NCBI GenBank assembly: GCA_029706075.1
Contig: JAINUG010000031.1
Coordinates: forward strand, 2,091,001 to 2,155,000
Direction: 5' to 3'
Source: Aldrovandia affinis
Taxonomy: Eukaryota; Chordata; Actinopteri; Notacanthiformes; Halosauridae
DNA: 64,000 nucleotides
The notes under the pieces are model-generated. The model was not told the DNA's origin. It did no database searches and worked only from the letters and a program-made list of their open reading frames with translations. The position numbers and the translations under genes are program-made. This document shows positions 22,141-34,267 of the stretch, in pieces; positions within the stretch are counted from its first letter, which is position 1, and every line of letters starts with the position of its first letter.

Positions 22141-23365
22141 CACTGCCCGTCCAAAAGAAAAGTCACACACTCTAATATTTCGTTGGACCGCCTTTAGCTT
22201 TGATTACAGCACGCATTCGCCGTGGCATCGTTTCGATAAGCTTCTGCAATGTCACAACATTTATTTCCGTCCAGAGTTGCATACATTTTTCGCCAAGATC
22301 TTGTATTGATGACGGGAGAGTCGGACCGCTGCGCAAAGTCTTCTCCAGCACATCCCAAAGATTCTCAATGGGGTTAAGGTCTGGACTCTGTGGTGGCCAA
22401 TCCATGTGTGAAAATTATGTCTCATGCTCCCTGAACCACTCTTTCACAATTTGAGCCCGATGAATCGTGGCATTGTCATCTTGGAATATGCCCATGCCAT
22501 CAGGGAAGAAAAAATTTATGGAAAAACCTGGTCATTCAGTATATTCAGGTAGTCAGCTGACCTCATTCTTTGGGCACATAACGTTGCTGAACCTAGACCT
22601 GACCAACTGCAGCAACCCCAGATCATAACACTGCCCCCACAGGCTTGTACGGTAGGCACTAGGCATGATGGGTGCATCACTTCATCCGCCTCTCTTCTTA
22701 CCCTGATGCGCCCATCACTCTGGAACAGGGTAAATCTGGACTCACAAGACCACATGACCTTCTTCCATTGCTCCAGAGTCCAATCTTTATGCTCCCTAGC
22801 AAATTGAAGCCTTTTTTTCCGATTAACCTCACTGACAAGTGCTTTTCTTAAGGCTACACAGCTGTTTAGTCCCAATCCCTTGAGTTCCCTTCGCATTGTG
22901 CGTGTGGAAATGCTCTTACTTTCACTATTAAACATAGCCGTGAGTTCTACTGTTGATTTTTTACGATATGATTTCACCAAACGTTTAAGTGATCGCCGAT
23001 CACAATCATTCAAGATTTTTTTTCGACCACATTTCTTCCTCAAAGATGATGGTTCACCACTATCCTTCCAGGATAATGCGTTGGACAGTTCTTAACCCAA
23101 TTTTAGTAGTTTCAGCAATCTCCTTAGTTGTTTTCTTTGCTTGATGCAGGCCAATAATTTGACCCTTCTGAAACAGATTAACATCTTTTCCACAACAACA
23201 GGATATGTCTTCCGACATGGTTGTTTAAGAAATGAGAAGCTACTCACTGCATCAGTTATGGTTAAATAACTTGTTGCCAGCTAAAACAGTAATTATCCAA
23301 TGGAAGGCTCTTACCTATTTGCTTAGTTAAATCCAGGTGGTGACTTTTTTTGGGGCCAGGCAGTG
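22141..23365 (-). mobile_element. Tc1/mariner element, decayed
   Basis: Ends CACTGCCCGTCCAAAAGAAA (left) and CACTGCCTGGCCCCAAAAAA (right, reverse complement), flanked by TA (22139-22140, 23366-23367). A minus-strand transposase remnant fills it. 36 residues separate FQDDN from the Glu of LNPIENLW, so the spacing is again of DD36E type. Confidence 0.9.
22172..23218 (-). pseudogene. Tc1-like transposase pseudogene
   Basis: ATG at 23218 (MSEDISCCCGKDVNLFQKGQ) opens a helix-turn-helix frame that ends at TAG 23062-23060 after a frameshift. The body resumes in another frame (RKKCGRKKILNDCDRRSLKR) to 22516, then [15 protein letters not shown]... with a TAA near 22418, then [16 protein letters not shown] to the natural-looking end GGPTKY at 22172. 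The first catalytic Asp motif reads WSCESRF, i.e. Asp replaced by Cys. With at least two frameshifts, a stop and a lost catalytic residue, it is clearly dead. Confidence 0.88.
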
Positions 23366-23367
23366 TA

Positions 23368-26300
23368 TTTACTCTGCTTGGAATACAGGCTATTGTTTCA
23401 AACTAAGGACATGACATTTTCAGCACGTTACATTTGCTGAGGGTATCGCCATGCCTCCAAACTATTGCCCCTAAGATCATAATTTTGCTGGGAATTGTAG
23501 GAGAAATGTGAACAATCCCTGAGTATGTGCCACCCACATTTTCACATGGTTGAAGCTATGCTTGGCACTTTGACCTCCGTGGCTTGTTGAGAGTAGGGGA
23601 GGCCCCACAATGACCTGCTTAACCCTAGACAAGGTCCCACTTTTCACACTCAAACAGTTCTGGGCCAATAGCCATCCTTACATCAAAACCACAACTCAAC
23701 CGCATGAAAGCTCCCCTCATGCAAGGTTGAGCATTACCGGTCTACCTCTCTGTAATCCTACAGGGCTCTAGTAGAATTTAACCATTTAATCAAAGTTTCT
23801 TACTGTACAGGGAATTTTACGGAGGACAGAAATCGACCTGAATTGGATTTATTTGGGACACACGTCTTTTGAGCCAAGCAGGTGAGGAAGCGCAAACATC
23901 GTTTGAGTTCTACACAGACACATCCCCTCCCTCCCCACTGCCCCTCTTCAGTATTACATTTAGAACATGATTTCCCAGCCAGAATCCACCATTCCCAAAA
24001 TAAAGAGGATCTCACTGTGTGGAAGCTGTCGAGACAAGGCATTCCCGGAGAGTGATCCTTTTGATAAAGCTTCCAGCCAATGCAGCTGTGCAATAATCGT
24101 ACTAATTAGCTGGTCAAGTCAAATGCGGCCCCGGCCCACAGCAGGCCATGGCATTTCCATAGATTTACAATATTGTAAGCCTTATTTAAGATAATTGCTT
24201 CGCCTGCACACATGAACTTTAATTTAATACAGTACATGGTCTGCCAGGGACTTACGAGACCACAGCAAATCATTTCTCTCGCTTGGGCTGATTCACTAAA
24301 AATGAAGTGCGACTACACATGGGCCGAGTCCACAATGAGCAATAAAAGTGCGTCCAATTCATTAAATTATTTCCGCTAAAGAGCCAAGTACTAATTCAGC
24401 TGAAATTACACTGCATGTCAGAGAATACGGAGATGCAAGAAATTCAGCAAGAATGAACTGAAAGACATACATGGGAAAAGGAATCGAGTGTGGAAATCAA
24501 TCACACACATAATTAAGACTGGGTGTAATGAGTATATCAATGGGAGACCCAAACAAGATGGCAAGAACAACATGAAAAGAAAGCAAGCCTCACAAACAGG
24601 GTGTGGCAGCGTTGGCTCAGGGAGCATCACCTGGGGAGTGGCTGTCACACCAAAGAATTGGATGAGAATAACAGAATCCATCGCTATGGTGACACTGCAA
24701 TCCCTCACAATCCCATCACTAAGTTGAAAGATATCATGCGTGTCCTTGTTTTTGCTTGGCTTTAGGTTTAGCTATGACAGTAAGCCCACGGACTGGCACA
24801 GGTACAAACAGTGCTGCACTTAGAATGCTACATGCTAGCTAAAAGTAGCAGTGTTCTACCGGTGCTGATGTCTGGTTACATCATTTGAAACCCTGTTACC
24901 TCACCGCCCTCCAGTCCATTTTGACCCTAAGACTATATAACAAATTTTTTGTGGAGGTTACATTTACAAGAGTTAAAGTTGTGCTATCTATATACAGACG
25001 ACAATGATTTTTGTTAATAGGAGAAAGAACAGCTATAGATTGCAGGCCTAAGTGGTTTCTAAACTGAACCCAAATCCACAGCAACTGCCGAACCAATGGG
25101 TGAGTGTCCGCGGGGTTGCCTAACACTCACTCTTGATGGGGAATCCTGGTAAGTAACTTTTGGGATTGAGTCACATATCAGCTTGTTAAAGTTGGAATGG
25201 AAAACCTTCTCCCTTTTCAAAAACTTTTCCCATTCCCCAAGTGTTACTAGTTAGACATCCATTAATCATCAATCAAATCTCTGGATATTTGTTAACATCT
25301 CTGATACTACAGCTCAGTGCATTGGGCCATGAACATACACCTTCTACACTGAGGATAAATCCAACTTGCTCCAAACCTGGGTGTGTATCAGAGAGTGAAC
25401 TCAATAGGTGTACAGTAAAATGCAAGAAAGCACAGTGCATGTACAGTATATGCTAAATTAATAGTGATGAGAATAGATATTTTTACTTTTTAGCTTTTTT
25501 TACTGCATTCCATTCCATACTGTCTCCATTTATTATTCATTAATGCAATCGATCTAAAGCAAATCTGTAACCTACAAAGCAAGACATATCTTGCCATGAC
25601 AAATAACGCTCAGAGCAGGCTAGCCAGGAAGTGCCGCTCTGGTTTGATTTACGGTCTGAGAAACCCTGATAGCGCCAACTTGCCATTCTTCACAGAGGAG
25701 CTACGGGCAGTGGCATCATGCCCGTTAACTTTGACAGGGTACGCGCCCCCTCAGTTTGCCCGCTTCAAGCCATTCAAGCATCATAAACAAGTTTGTCGTG
25801 ACAAAGAAAATTGGCCGCAATGACTGTATCCCTCCGTTTATACTCTCACTGCACCCGGGGATATATCCTCCGCCCCTACATTTCAATAAAGTGACCCATG
25901 AAATGGGATGTGATTCTTGAGACTTCCTCTGCTTCCAACAGTTGCCTGAAACTAACAAGGTTTCTGAAACATCTCGAGTATTTTCACGGACATCGCATAC
26001 ATTTCCTGACTCACAACCAATACGAGTGTCAGAAAATATAGGCCATCGAGGCATCAATTTTGTTTTTATAACATAGTCATTTCACCCTGTGATTATTGAA
26101 TTTGTCATTCCGTGAGATATATCTTGCTTGTGATTGCAGTAACATGCCCCTGATTGAACTGTGTGTATTATAACTTCTACCTTAGGGTGGAAGTAGGTTT
26201 ATACAACTCTATACAGATGAGTGATATAATAATTAACAGTTAACCTTGATGGACTGCGTTTTAACAAATTTCCTTCCTTTAAAGATGCAAAGATCTTGTA

Positions 26301-26439
26301 TATGCATGCCTTGAGAGAGACACATATGTTCAACATTCAAATCTACTGAAGTTGACTGAATTGTGATATTTCAATGTGCTTTCTCAATCAGAATGTAATC
26401 ACACTTCACATTATTGTGCTATACATAATGTAATATTCA
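23368..26439. other. intronic stretch with no recognised repeat; possible conserved block
   Basis: No transposon ends or recognisable domains. The portion 23960-24420 is less AT-biased, free of simple repeats and holds several homeodomain-type cores (CTAATTAGC near 24100). A regulatory element is possible but cannot be shown from one sequence. Confidence 0.3.
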
Positions 26440-27190
26440 GAATTTCAATATTAATTTGTGTAGCATTTCAGATAGTTATGTAAACTATATTACATATAGT
26501 TGTAATATTATATTCTATAGTGACTACAATATGTAAGTAGAATATGTTACGGCAGTTATATCAGTATAACATTTACATTTACATTTTAGGCATTTAGCAG
26601 ACGCTCTTATCCAGAGCGACTTACACAGTTTAACATTTTTTCTTTACATACAATCCATTTATACAGCTGGATGTTCTACTGAAGCAATTCAGGTTAAGTA
26701 CCTTGCTCAAGGGTACAACAGCAGTGCCCCACCTGGGAATTGAACCTGCAACCTCTGAGTTACAAGCCCAGCTCCCTAACCATTGCACTACACTGCCAGC
26801 CTGGTATATAGACTGGTGGAGATGATTGAACCTGCACAAAAATAGCTACAATTGTAATATAACTAGCAATCTTTGTTTAGGTAACACACTGAAGTCTGTA
26901 ACTCACCTTATTTAGATTATATTAGAATGTCCACAGCTACAATTTGTGTAGCATTTCATAATGTTATACACACTACATCATACTTAGTTCTAATATTCTT
27001 TATGGCACACACAATTTTATTTAATGACTAGTATATGTAATTGCAATTACATCAGTATAAGATTGATGGGGTTGGCGGAACTTACACAAAATGTAAAAAA
27101 ACTGCAACAATTGCAATCTAACTAACAATCTTTATGTAGGTAATGCACACTTTTACTGACTTGGATTGTTTTAGAAGATAACATAAATAT
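26440..27190. repeat. degenerate tandem duplication, one unit holding a SINE
   Basis: The stretch from about 26450 (AATTTGTGTAGCATTTCA, TGACTA..TATGTAA, ATATCAGTATAA, GGTGGAGATGATTGAACC, CTAGCAATCTTTGTTTAGGTAA) recurs from about 26940 with the same order of motifs (AATTTGTGTAGCATTTCA, ATGACTAGTATATGTAA, ACATCAGTATAAG, GGGGTTGGCGGAAC, CTAACAATCTTTATGTAGGTAA). Without the SINE the units are ~250-280 bp. Confidence 0.6.
26571..26799 (-). mobile_element. tRNA-derived SINE with L2-type tail
   Basis: In reverse complement: a tRNA-like head (CAATGGTTAGGGAGCTGGGC), a B box GGTTCAATTCC, a middle part (CCCTTGAGCAAGGTACTTAA), and the 3' tail AGTCGCTCTGGATAAGAGCG-TCTGCTAAATG shared with fish L2 LINEs. 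GTATA occurs on both sides (26564-26568, 26804-26808), and the neighbouring duplicate unit shows the site without the insertion. Confidence 0.88.
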
Positions 27191-28366
27191 TGCATAGAAA
27201 AACTAAGAAAACAGCTTATAAATCATTTATAAAGCATATAGGCTAACATCTGTAGTGTGGCGCTGTTGTGGGGGAATCTGGGCTGTGCCTCTCTGTAAAT
27301 AATCTTCAGTGGTATTCTGGATAGTCTCCCTGACTCTCCAATGTTAATCTATTTGAACCTGGAGGTCAGATACTAATTGCCTCTCTGCCTCATATGAGTG
27401 GTCATATGAGCTGGCTTGTATAGATATCTCTCATAAAATTCAGTCATAGGCTACAGGATATCCTTTTCCCGAAGATTGATGATGTGCACCAAGTACATTT
27501 TCCTGAGGCACAATTTTAGCTCAATATTCTTTAGCCAACCCATGAACCATTGACTCAATAGCACTACTTTGCCTGACCATTTTATTACAAAACAAACTTG
27601 ACCAAGTGGTTTGGAACATAAGGCTTCCAAATTCTGCATACTTATTGAACACAAGTAAGTGGTCACCATGCCACATTACGTGATGCAGTCGCAGAGGGAA
27701 TTGAAGCCAGAATAAGTATCCAGTAGGGGGTGCTAATGCTACCACAGATTGCAGATTTCAAGCAGATTGTGAACCCAAGTGGTATTCTACATACTTGCAA
27801 ACATACTACGATGTAGAATGTGCTGTAATACGGCAGCTCTTATGAGAAAAGTCCTGTGAAATTTCCACAAAAGCACAGTCTCAAACGACTCCCTCTAGGA
27901 AGCTGGCTGTAATGATCTCTGGATCTTCACGTGACAGGCCTATTTTTAGCATGGTATTTCTGATCCAGAGTGACATTAATGTGATGAACACAGCTGCAAA
28001 CATATGTCAGCTCCTTGCTCTAATGAAGGGGCAGCCACTCATCAAGGCCAGCTGTATCTATGCAGCACAGCCTTCCATACACACACACACACACACACAC
28101 TTCAAATACCAAGGACAATGTTGATCTGGTCTGAATTAGGCACGAGTAGTGACCTTTGGAACTAATTTGGCGGCTCATCCAGCAAAATTTTGCTTGGGTC
28201 ACGACATGAAAGGTAGTCACTGAGACAAAAGTTGGTCGTCTGATGTCAATTGCATAAATATTACCCCTATTACTCCACCTGATCACTTGTGTATGGCCTG
28301 CTTTGGACAGGAAACCTTCCCCATTTTATGTCTATACCCTCCTTTGTGTGGAGGCAGTGAACCCCA
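27191..28366. other. intronic stretch with no recognised gene
   Basis: Only a short (CA)n at 28079-28100. Minus-strand frames at 27451-27745 show no domain features. Confidence 0.5.
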
Positions 28367-28636
28367 AGGGTCACAAAGGACACAAAGTGTCACATAACAC
28401 AATCCTTCAATTCAAGGATCTAAACATGGGTGAAATATAACACTATTACTTTGTGTGCATGTTAATATGCACAAAAAAAGTTTGTTAATTTTGCCGTAGC
28501 CTTAGGTGCAAAACTGTCAGTCAGACTATCATTTTTCTTGGTGCCATTACCCTGATAGGTTTCATCTACTGGAAACTTCACTGTGGCAAAACACATTACA
28601 ACTGCTTGAATTCTTAATTATGAACAGGACTGCAGA
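28367..28636. repeat. direct duplication, unit 1 (~270 bp)
   Basis: From AGGGTCACAAAGGACACAAA to GGACTGCAGA; matches 29237-29498 in the same orientation at high identity with a few substitutions and one small indel near 28450. No coding content or terminal repeats seen. Confidence 0.9.
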
Positions 28637-29236
28637 GAACTGGGACGGCAGAAATGCCATCGGCCAAGTGAGGGGTTGGCATACAACTGTGTCCTCACTC
28701 TAGTACACCACACAGTGCACACACGTATGATTACATCACCAGATCGATAGTATAGTACTAGTCACATTTGTTAATTTGCCAGCAATGTCGCTGTCAATTC
28801 CTTTGCCCACCATTTAACATGACAATTCACACGGCACTCTATTACAAACCCATGCTGCTGACGGACTGCTTTTAAATAATTACATGGAATCATAATTTCT
28901 TCTGCTGTCGACCCAGTTTTAACACACAATTCAGCTTTAGCTCACAATTCACATCATGAAAAACCTGTTTTTCCAGACGGGTTTAAAATAACACAGTCAA
29001 ATCACAACTCATGCTGTGGATTCTCAAAGCAGTACATTCACTACTGCTGATCTCTGGACCGCTTTCAGCAATTACTTTATTAATTCTGTGAAAGACCTAC
29101 GTCATACCCTGAATAGTTCAAATTCAAAAAGAATGCCATGACTCAATTATCTTTACAGTTATAAATGCATGCACATGATAATAATATCCACACCCCTAAT
29201 GTACACTGCAATGAAAAAAGATTGAATTGTACACAC
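28637..29236. other. spacer between duplicated units
   Basis: Single-copy-looking AT-rich sequence; nothing recognised. Confidence 0.5.
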
Positions 29237-29498
29237 AGGGTCACAAAGGACACAAAGTGTCACATAACACAATCCTTAAATTCAAGGATCTAAACATGGG
29301 TGAAATATAACACTATTACATGTTAATATGCACACAAAAAAGTTTGTTAATTTAGCCATAGCCTTGGTTGCAGAACTGTCAGTCAGACTATCATTTTTCT
29401 TGGTGCCATTACCCTGATAGGTTTCATCTACTGGAAACTTCACTGTGGCAAAACACATTACAACTGCTCGAATTCTTAATTATGAACAGGACTGCAGA
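29237..29498. repeat. direct duplication, unit 2 (~262 bp)
   Basis: Second copy of 28367-28636, 870 bp downstream. Confidence 0.9.
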
Positions 29499-29924
29499 AT
29501 ATAGTGTTTTTCTAGTCTAGACTTCAAAAGGAGGACAAATGGGCGTCCGGCAGAGGATCGTGCCGGACTGAAAACAGAGTGCTTGAAAATCGGACTTTCT
29601 GGCATAATGCCAGACGTATGGCCACCTAACTAAGGTTGTAATGTTAGGTATCAATCACCACCATAGGAATGGCTTACAAATGCTTTATGAAGTGTGCTAT
29701 TTTAAGACACAGAATATGAAATGGATACAAATCATTTTCATATACACTTACACGTTTTGGGATGTGACATAACATTTGAAGAAACCTAATGAGGGATTAG
29801 ACAACAAGAAACACAGGGTCAAGTTACTTGAACAAATGAAAATATGGGAAGCATTGCTTTAGTACAGTGCTTGTTTGGTTTCTGTGAAATATATTGATGA
29901 AAGTTTCCCCCCTCCTCAAAAAAC
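29499..29924. other. intronic stretch
   Basis: Nothing recognised between the duplication and the L2 element. Confidence 0.5.
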
Positions 29925-31458
29925 CCTCTCTGAATCCTGCTGTCATTTCTGACCTGTCGCTCTCCTCTCATTCCTTTCCAAAACACTAGAGCGGGCCACA
30001 GAATGATCTGCTTGATTCCAACCAATCTGGGTTCAAGGCAGGCCACTCCACAGAGGCTTCTCTGCTCGCGGTCACTGAGGCTCTACAATTGGCTAAATCC
30101 CAATCACTCAGCTCCGTCCTCCTCCTCTTCGACCTGTCATCTGCATTCAACACCGTGGATCACCAGACCCTGCTCTCATCTCTTGCCGAGATGGGAATCT
30201 CTGGATCTGCACTGACATGGTTCAAGTCATACCTGGCTGACCGGTCCTACCAGGTGTCCTGGAGAGGATCCCTCTCCTTTCCCCACATCCTCTCCATCAG
30301 AGTCCCACAGGGCTCGGTGCTAGGCCCCCTCCTATTTTCCCTGTACACCAAATCACTTGGTTCTGTCATCTCTGCTCATGGTTTTTCTTATCACTGTTAT
30401 GCTAACGACACTCAACTCTTTCTCCTCTTCTCTCCTTCTGAGACCCAGGTCCCGGCGCGGATCTCTGCATGCCTGGCAGACATCTCTGCCTTGATGTCTA
30501 CCAACAACCTCAAGCTGAACCTGGGGATGACAGAGCTGCTCTTCCTCCCAGCGAAAGGCTCCCCGATGATTGATGCCTCAATCACCGTGGAAGGCTCCAT
30601 AGTGTCTCCATCCCAGCCTGCCAGGAGTCTTGGAGTGACCCTGGATAACCAGCTGTGCTTCTCGGGCCACATTGCAGCGACTCCTGGTCCAGGCCCTGGT
30701 TATCTCATGTCTGGACTACTGCAATTCCTTGCTGACAGGCCTACCGGCCTGTGCTATCAAACCACTGCAACTTGTCCAGAATGCTGCCGCACGTCTGGTG
30801 TTCAATCAACCCAAGTTCACGCATGTCACCCCTCTACTCTCCTCTCTGCACTGGCTCCCCATCGCAGCACGCATCAAATTCAAATCACTGGTGCTGGCTT
30901 ATCAAGCGGCTAGAGGAACTGCTCCCCCTTACCTCCAGTCACTCATCACACCCTACACCCCAGCCAGACCCATCCGCTCCTGGCAAACTGACTGTTCCCT
31001 CCCTCCGGGCGCCCGGCAGCCACTCCTTGCGGTCTCGCCTCTTCTCTGTCCTGACCCCACGGAGGTGGAATGATCTTCCGCACTCGGTCAGGACCACGGA
31101 ATCACTTGCGATCTTCCGCAAGAGACTCAAAACCCACCTTTTCAGACTCCACTACCACTGAATTCTGTGCATCTAGCCAATTGTCATCACCACTGCCTAC
31201 ATGTTTAATACTGCTTTTTGTATATGTATACTTGTTTAAAATATCCTCTAAAAAATAAATGAATAAATAATAATTTACTAACCTTTTCCTTCCCGGTGTT
31301 ACAGGTATGGTATGCAGCTGCCAACAATGATGTCTATCGCTGTATTACTGCACTGATCTCTTGCGTAAACAATGATTGATCATACCATGTATTAATGCAC
31401 ATCTTGTAAGTCACTCTGGATAAGAGCGTCTGCTAAATGCTTAAAATGTAAATTGTAA
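29925..31458 (+). mobile_element. 5'-truncated L2-clade LINE
   Basis: A reverse transcriptase remnant is followed by a 3' UTR ending in the fish L2 tail GTAAGTCACTCTGGATAAGA-GCGTCTGCTAAATG (31408-31443). The 5' part (endonuclease and ORF1) is missing, as is usual for target-primed insertion. Orientation is plus, i.e. antisense to mitf. Confidence 0.9.
29940..31161 (+). pseudogene. L2 reverse transcriptase pseudogene
   Basis: RT motifs in order: SNQSGFKAGHSTEASLLAVT, FDLSSAFNTVDHQTLL (motif A), VPQGSVLGPLLFSLYT (motif B), YANDTQLF (motif C, canonical YADD changed to YAND), LKLNLGMTELLF and SLGVTLD. At about 30680 the frame jumps, apparently through an internal deletion before LLVQALVISCLDYCNSLL. 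At about 30965 it shifts again into WNDLPHSVRTTESLAIFRKR-LKTHLFRLHYH, ending at 31161. The motif C change plus two frame breaks make it inactive. Confidence 0.88.
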
Positions 31459-32974
31459 AGTTTAGCTGTGACTTGATGTCATTTTGAAATCAATAATTTG
31501 GTACATAGGCCGAATTGTATATTACATATATACAGAGAGTATATGGTTTGTGTATGTGAGTAACTACTTTTTTAAAAAACATTTTGTTGAGATTATATAC
31601 ACATGTCAAGCTGTTTGTTGTTTTTGTGACCTAAATACATGGTGTCAGTTCCTGCAAGTACACAATTGCGCAAACATACAATCACAGCCCACAAAACTAA
31701 GTTCAGTGTCATAGTTTAATAGAACTGACAGAACTTCCTTTTCTTGTATCCAAGTAGCTGCCAACTATTTCAAGCAGCCATTTCTACATAGCACACAGTG
31801 GCTCTATAAATAGAAAAAAACCTTTCGGTATGGTCTGGGAGTAATTTTCCACTTCGGCCAGTTTGACCGTGTCACACCTCCTCACACTCTGTGTTAGTAA
31901 ACACAATGTTTGCACAGTCCTCTAAAGTCCCTCCCACGAGCAAGCAGACAGGCCAACCAATCACTGCACAGCTGAGAGGGTGGGCACGGTCACAGGGGCT
32001 GCCCACCCCTCCTGTCGATTCATCTAAGAGAGAACAGGGTACATTATTGTTTTTGTTATATTTTGTTCCTCATCTAAGATGCAAATACTTTCATAGCTTG
32101 TTTGCTGGTTTTCATGTTCACAAATGTAGGTTCCATAATCAGAATCTCTAACTTATTCATAATGACACAAGTGTACACCTAAATGTTACATATGTGCAAC
32201 TCACATTCAAAGTATGACACATTTAAAATGAACAATTATAACCACTATAATTACAGGGAAAGTGCAATGTAATCCAAAAAGCATGTGAACAGAATGCTCA
32301 AAAAAGATTGATTTCAATAAAGTCTATTGTGTTCAATGCATGAATTTAACACATTGTTTGACCTTCCCTGCAATACGTTTTGAAAACTGTATTGGCATTC
32401 TTCGTCACATTGCACCTCCAATGTACATGAACCTTCACGTGACTTGCTCTAGTGAAGGAACTGAGGATACTAGAAAAAAATTCTTCAAAGAACACCCACC
32501 AAAAATACTTCAAAGCATACCCTTCAAAGAACAGCTTACCGTGTGATTAAAGTAATTTAAGAAAGGATGATAGCCTTCAATTTCCGCTTCAGGATTTGTG
32601 AAGTACTTTTCATTGGCTGGCTATTAGAACAGTCAGTAAGTACCTCCTTCTGTGTCTCACTTCCAGGTTTACTCGATTGTAATTGGTCATATTAAATAAT
32701 TGACAGGGGGATCGACAGGGCTCCTCCCTGCAATGTAAGCAGGCTTATCACCAAGTGCAGTGCTTTTACGGTCAGGAATTATATGTACAAGGATATTAAA
32801 AAAGCCTGGCTCGCCAAGCTATTACAAATACACCATCACCTCCATAAGTCATGGCTGTTGAAGTCCATAAAAAATGTGTGAGTTAATGCAGTGCGTGACT
32901 TACTGGGAATTTTTTTTAAGCGCTAATAAGGGGGCCAAGCAAAACAACACCATTCAAATGTATTGAAAGTTACT
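31459..32974. other. intronic stretch with no recognised gene
   Basis: AT-rich; no transposon ends or conserved frames recognised. Confidence 0.5.
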
Positions 32975-32978
32975 TTAA

Positions 32979-33936
32979 CCCATATCCGCCTAATGCATTA
33001 TTCTGTATAAAACGGTGTGTGCCTAGTCACATAACACACCCATTCACACTCAGCCAACCTTCAGTCTAACACTTCCCTCTTATTGGAAATAAGAGAAACA
33101 ATAGGCAAATGATGTATCATTGGAAAGAGCATGAAGTTATCTTTATTTTGATATATAAACTGATGCCCAATCACAAAAAAGTTGCAATATACAAATTATG
33201 AAAATGTGAAAATATGTATTTGTACATAATTTATAATAATACATAATTTGTGGATATATATGGTATGTCATATCAATTAAACATTTTAACAAATTAGTGT
33301 TATTATATACAAAATATGTGTGTAAATTATGTACAAATAAATTCTTACAATCTTACATTTATTTGTCACATCTACGTTTACATGTAACCATTTTGAAATT
33401 TGACGTGAAGAGTTATATTTCAATGAATTGAGTTCATATCATTCTCTGTAATGTCACAAGTTCATCTCATTGTTCATTTTGTTATTAGTTTCAATTTTTT
33501 GCATGCCTTTTGTTTGTTGTGTCTGTTGGGATCCTGTTGAGTTCCTACTGCTTTCCTGTAGCTTATACCTATCAAGTTAGTTGATAGAGACTCTCTGAAG
33601 TCGCGCAATTTCATCTTTGTATTATGCACTTTATTGTAAACGATGCAAGCATTTAGGATAGCGATGTCAAGCATGTACCAAATTATTTTATAGTACCACT
33701 TTAGTAACTTTGTTTGTCTCTTGTAACAGGCAATTTTTTGTCTACACCCCCCCCATGTGTTTTTTATATAATGATATAATATTTGGACGTTGCACCTCAA
33801 CACGCATTTCAATTTCATTTAATTTCTGCTACAGGATTTTCCGTAGGACGGCGACTGTGTTTGCACGGTCTGTGGAACATCCCATAGATCGGTGAATGAA
33901 GGGTTTGCGCGGTCTACGGAAAATCCCGGATATGGG
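32979..33936 (-). mobile_element. piggyBac deletion derivative with TTAA duplications
   Basis: Perfect 10-bp terminal inverted repeats CCCATATCCG (32979-32988 and reverse complement at 33927-33936) are flanked by TTAA on both sides (32975-32978, 33937-33940), the diagnostic piggyBac target site. The right subterminal region has two near-copies of a TTTGC(A/G)CGGTCT(G/A) motif (33858-33930). At 958 bp it is much shorter than an autonomous element and keeps only a C-terminal transposase piece. Confidence 0.93.
33474..33818 (-). pseudogene. piggyBac transposase C-terminal fragment
   Basis: A 114-codon minus-strand frame. It contains RQKIACYKRQTKLLKWYYKI, IWYMLDIAILNACIVYNKVH and MKLRDFRESLSTNLIG, which correspond to the end of the DDE_Tnp_1_7 domain of piggyBac transposases (the '…GGVD.xD…KWY+++F+xxLD+A++NAYI+Y' region). 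The usual GGVD motif reads GGCR. The N-terminal two thirds, including catalytic aspartates, is absent. The frame ends at a TAA without the cysteine-rich C-terminal domain. Confidence 0.85.
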
Positions 33937-33940
33937 TTAA

Positions 33941-34265
33941 CATAAGGACATAAGGACATAAGAACATAAGAACATAAGAATACATAATGACGAGAACGGG
34001 CCGTTCTAGTCTATTCTAGTTCTAGTTCTAGTCATGATGAGCCTACCATCTAGGCTCATCATGTCCTAATCTAAAGAGTATCTAGTACTGCATCTAGCCT
34101 GGACTTGAATAGCCCAAGTGTTTCTGCCTCTACTACCCGACCTGGCAAGCTGTTCCAGGCATTGACAACTCTCTGTGTAAAGAAAAACTTCCTAATATCT
34201 GTGCGGAATTTGCCTTTAACTAATTTCCACCTGTGGCCTCTTGTTCTGCTGACCCCACTTATCTT
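33941..34265 (-). mobile_element. 3' end of a CR1-type LINE
   Basis: On the minus strand a frame from about 34262 reads SRTRGHRWKLVKGKFRT…FFFTQRVVNAWNSLPGRVVE…LFKSRLDAVLDTL, then stop (near 34072). This matches the C-terminal end of CR1-group reverse transcriptase ORFs. A ~100-bp UTR follows and a tail of TTCTTATG/TCCTTATG repeats (33941-33985) abuts the piggyBac TTAA. Severely 5'-truncated. A short inverted repeat (TGATGAGCCTA / TAGGCTCATCA) lies at 34036-34061. Confidence 0.75.
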
Positions 34266-34267
34266 AA

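Noticed and set aside
25596-26057. Frames over 25596-26057 on both strands
   Set aside because: No recognisable domain, and overlapping frames on both strands argue for chance.
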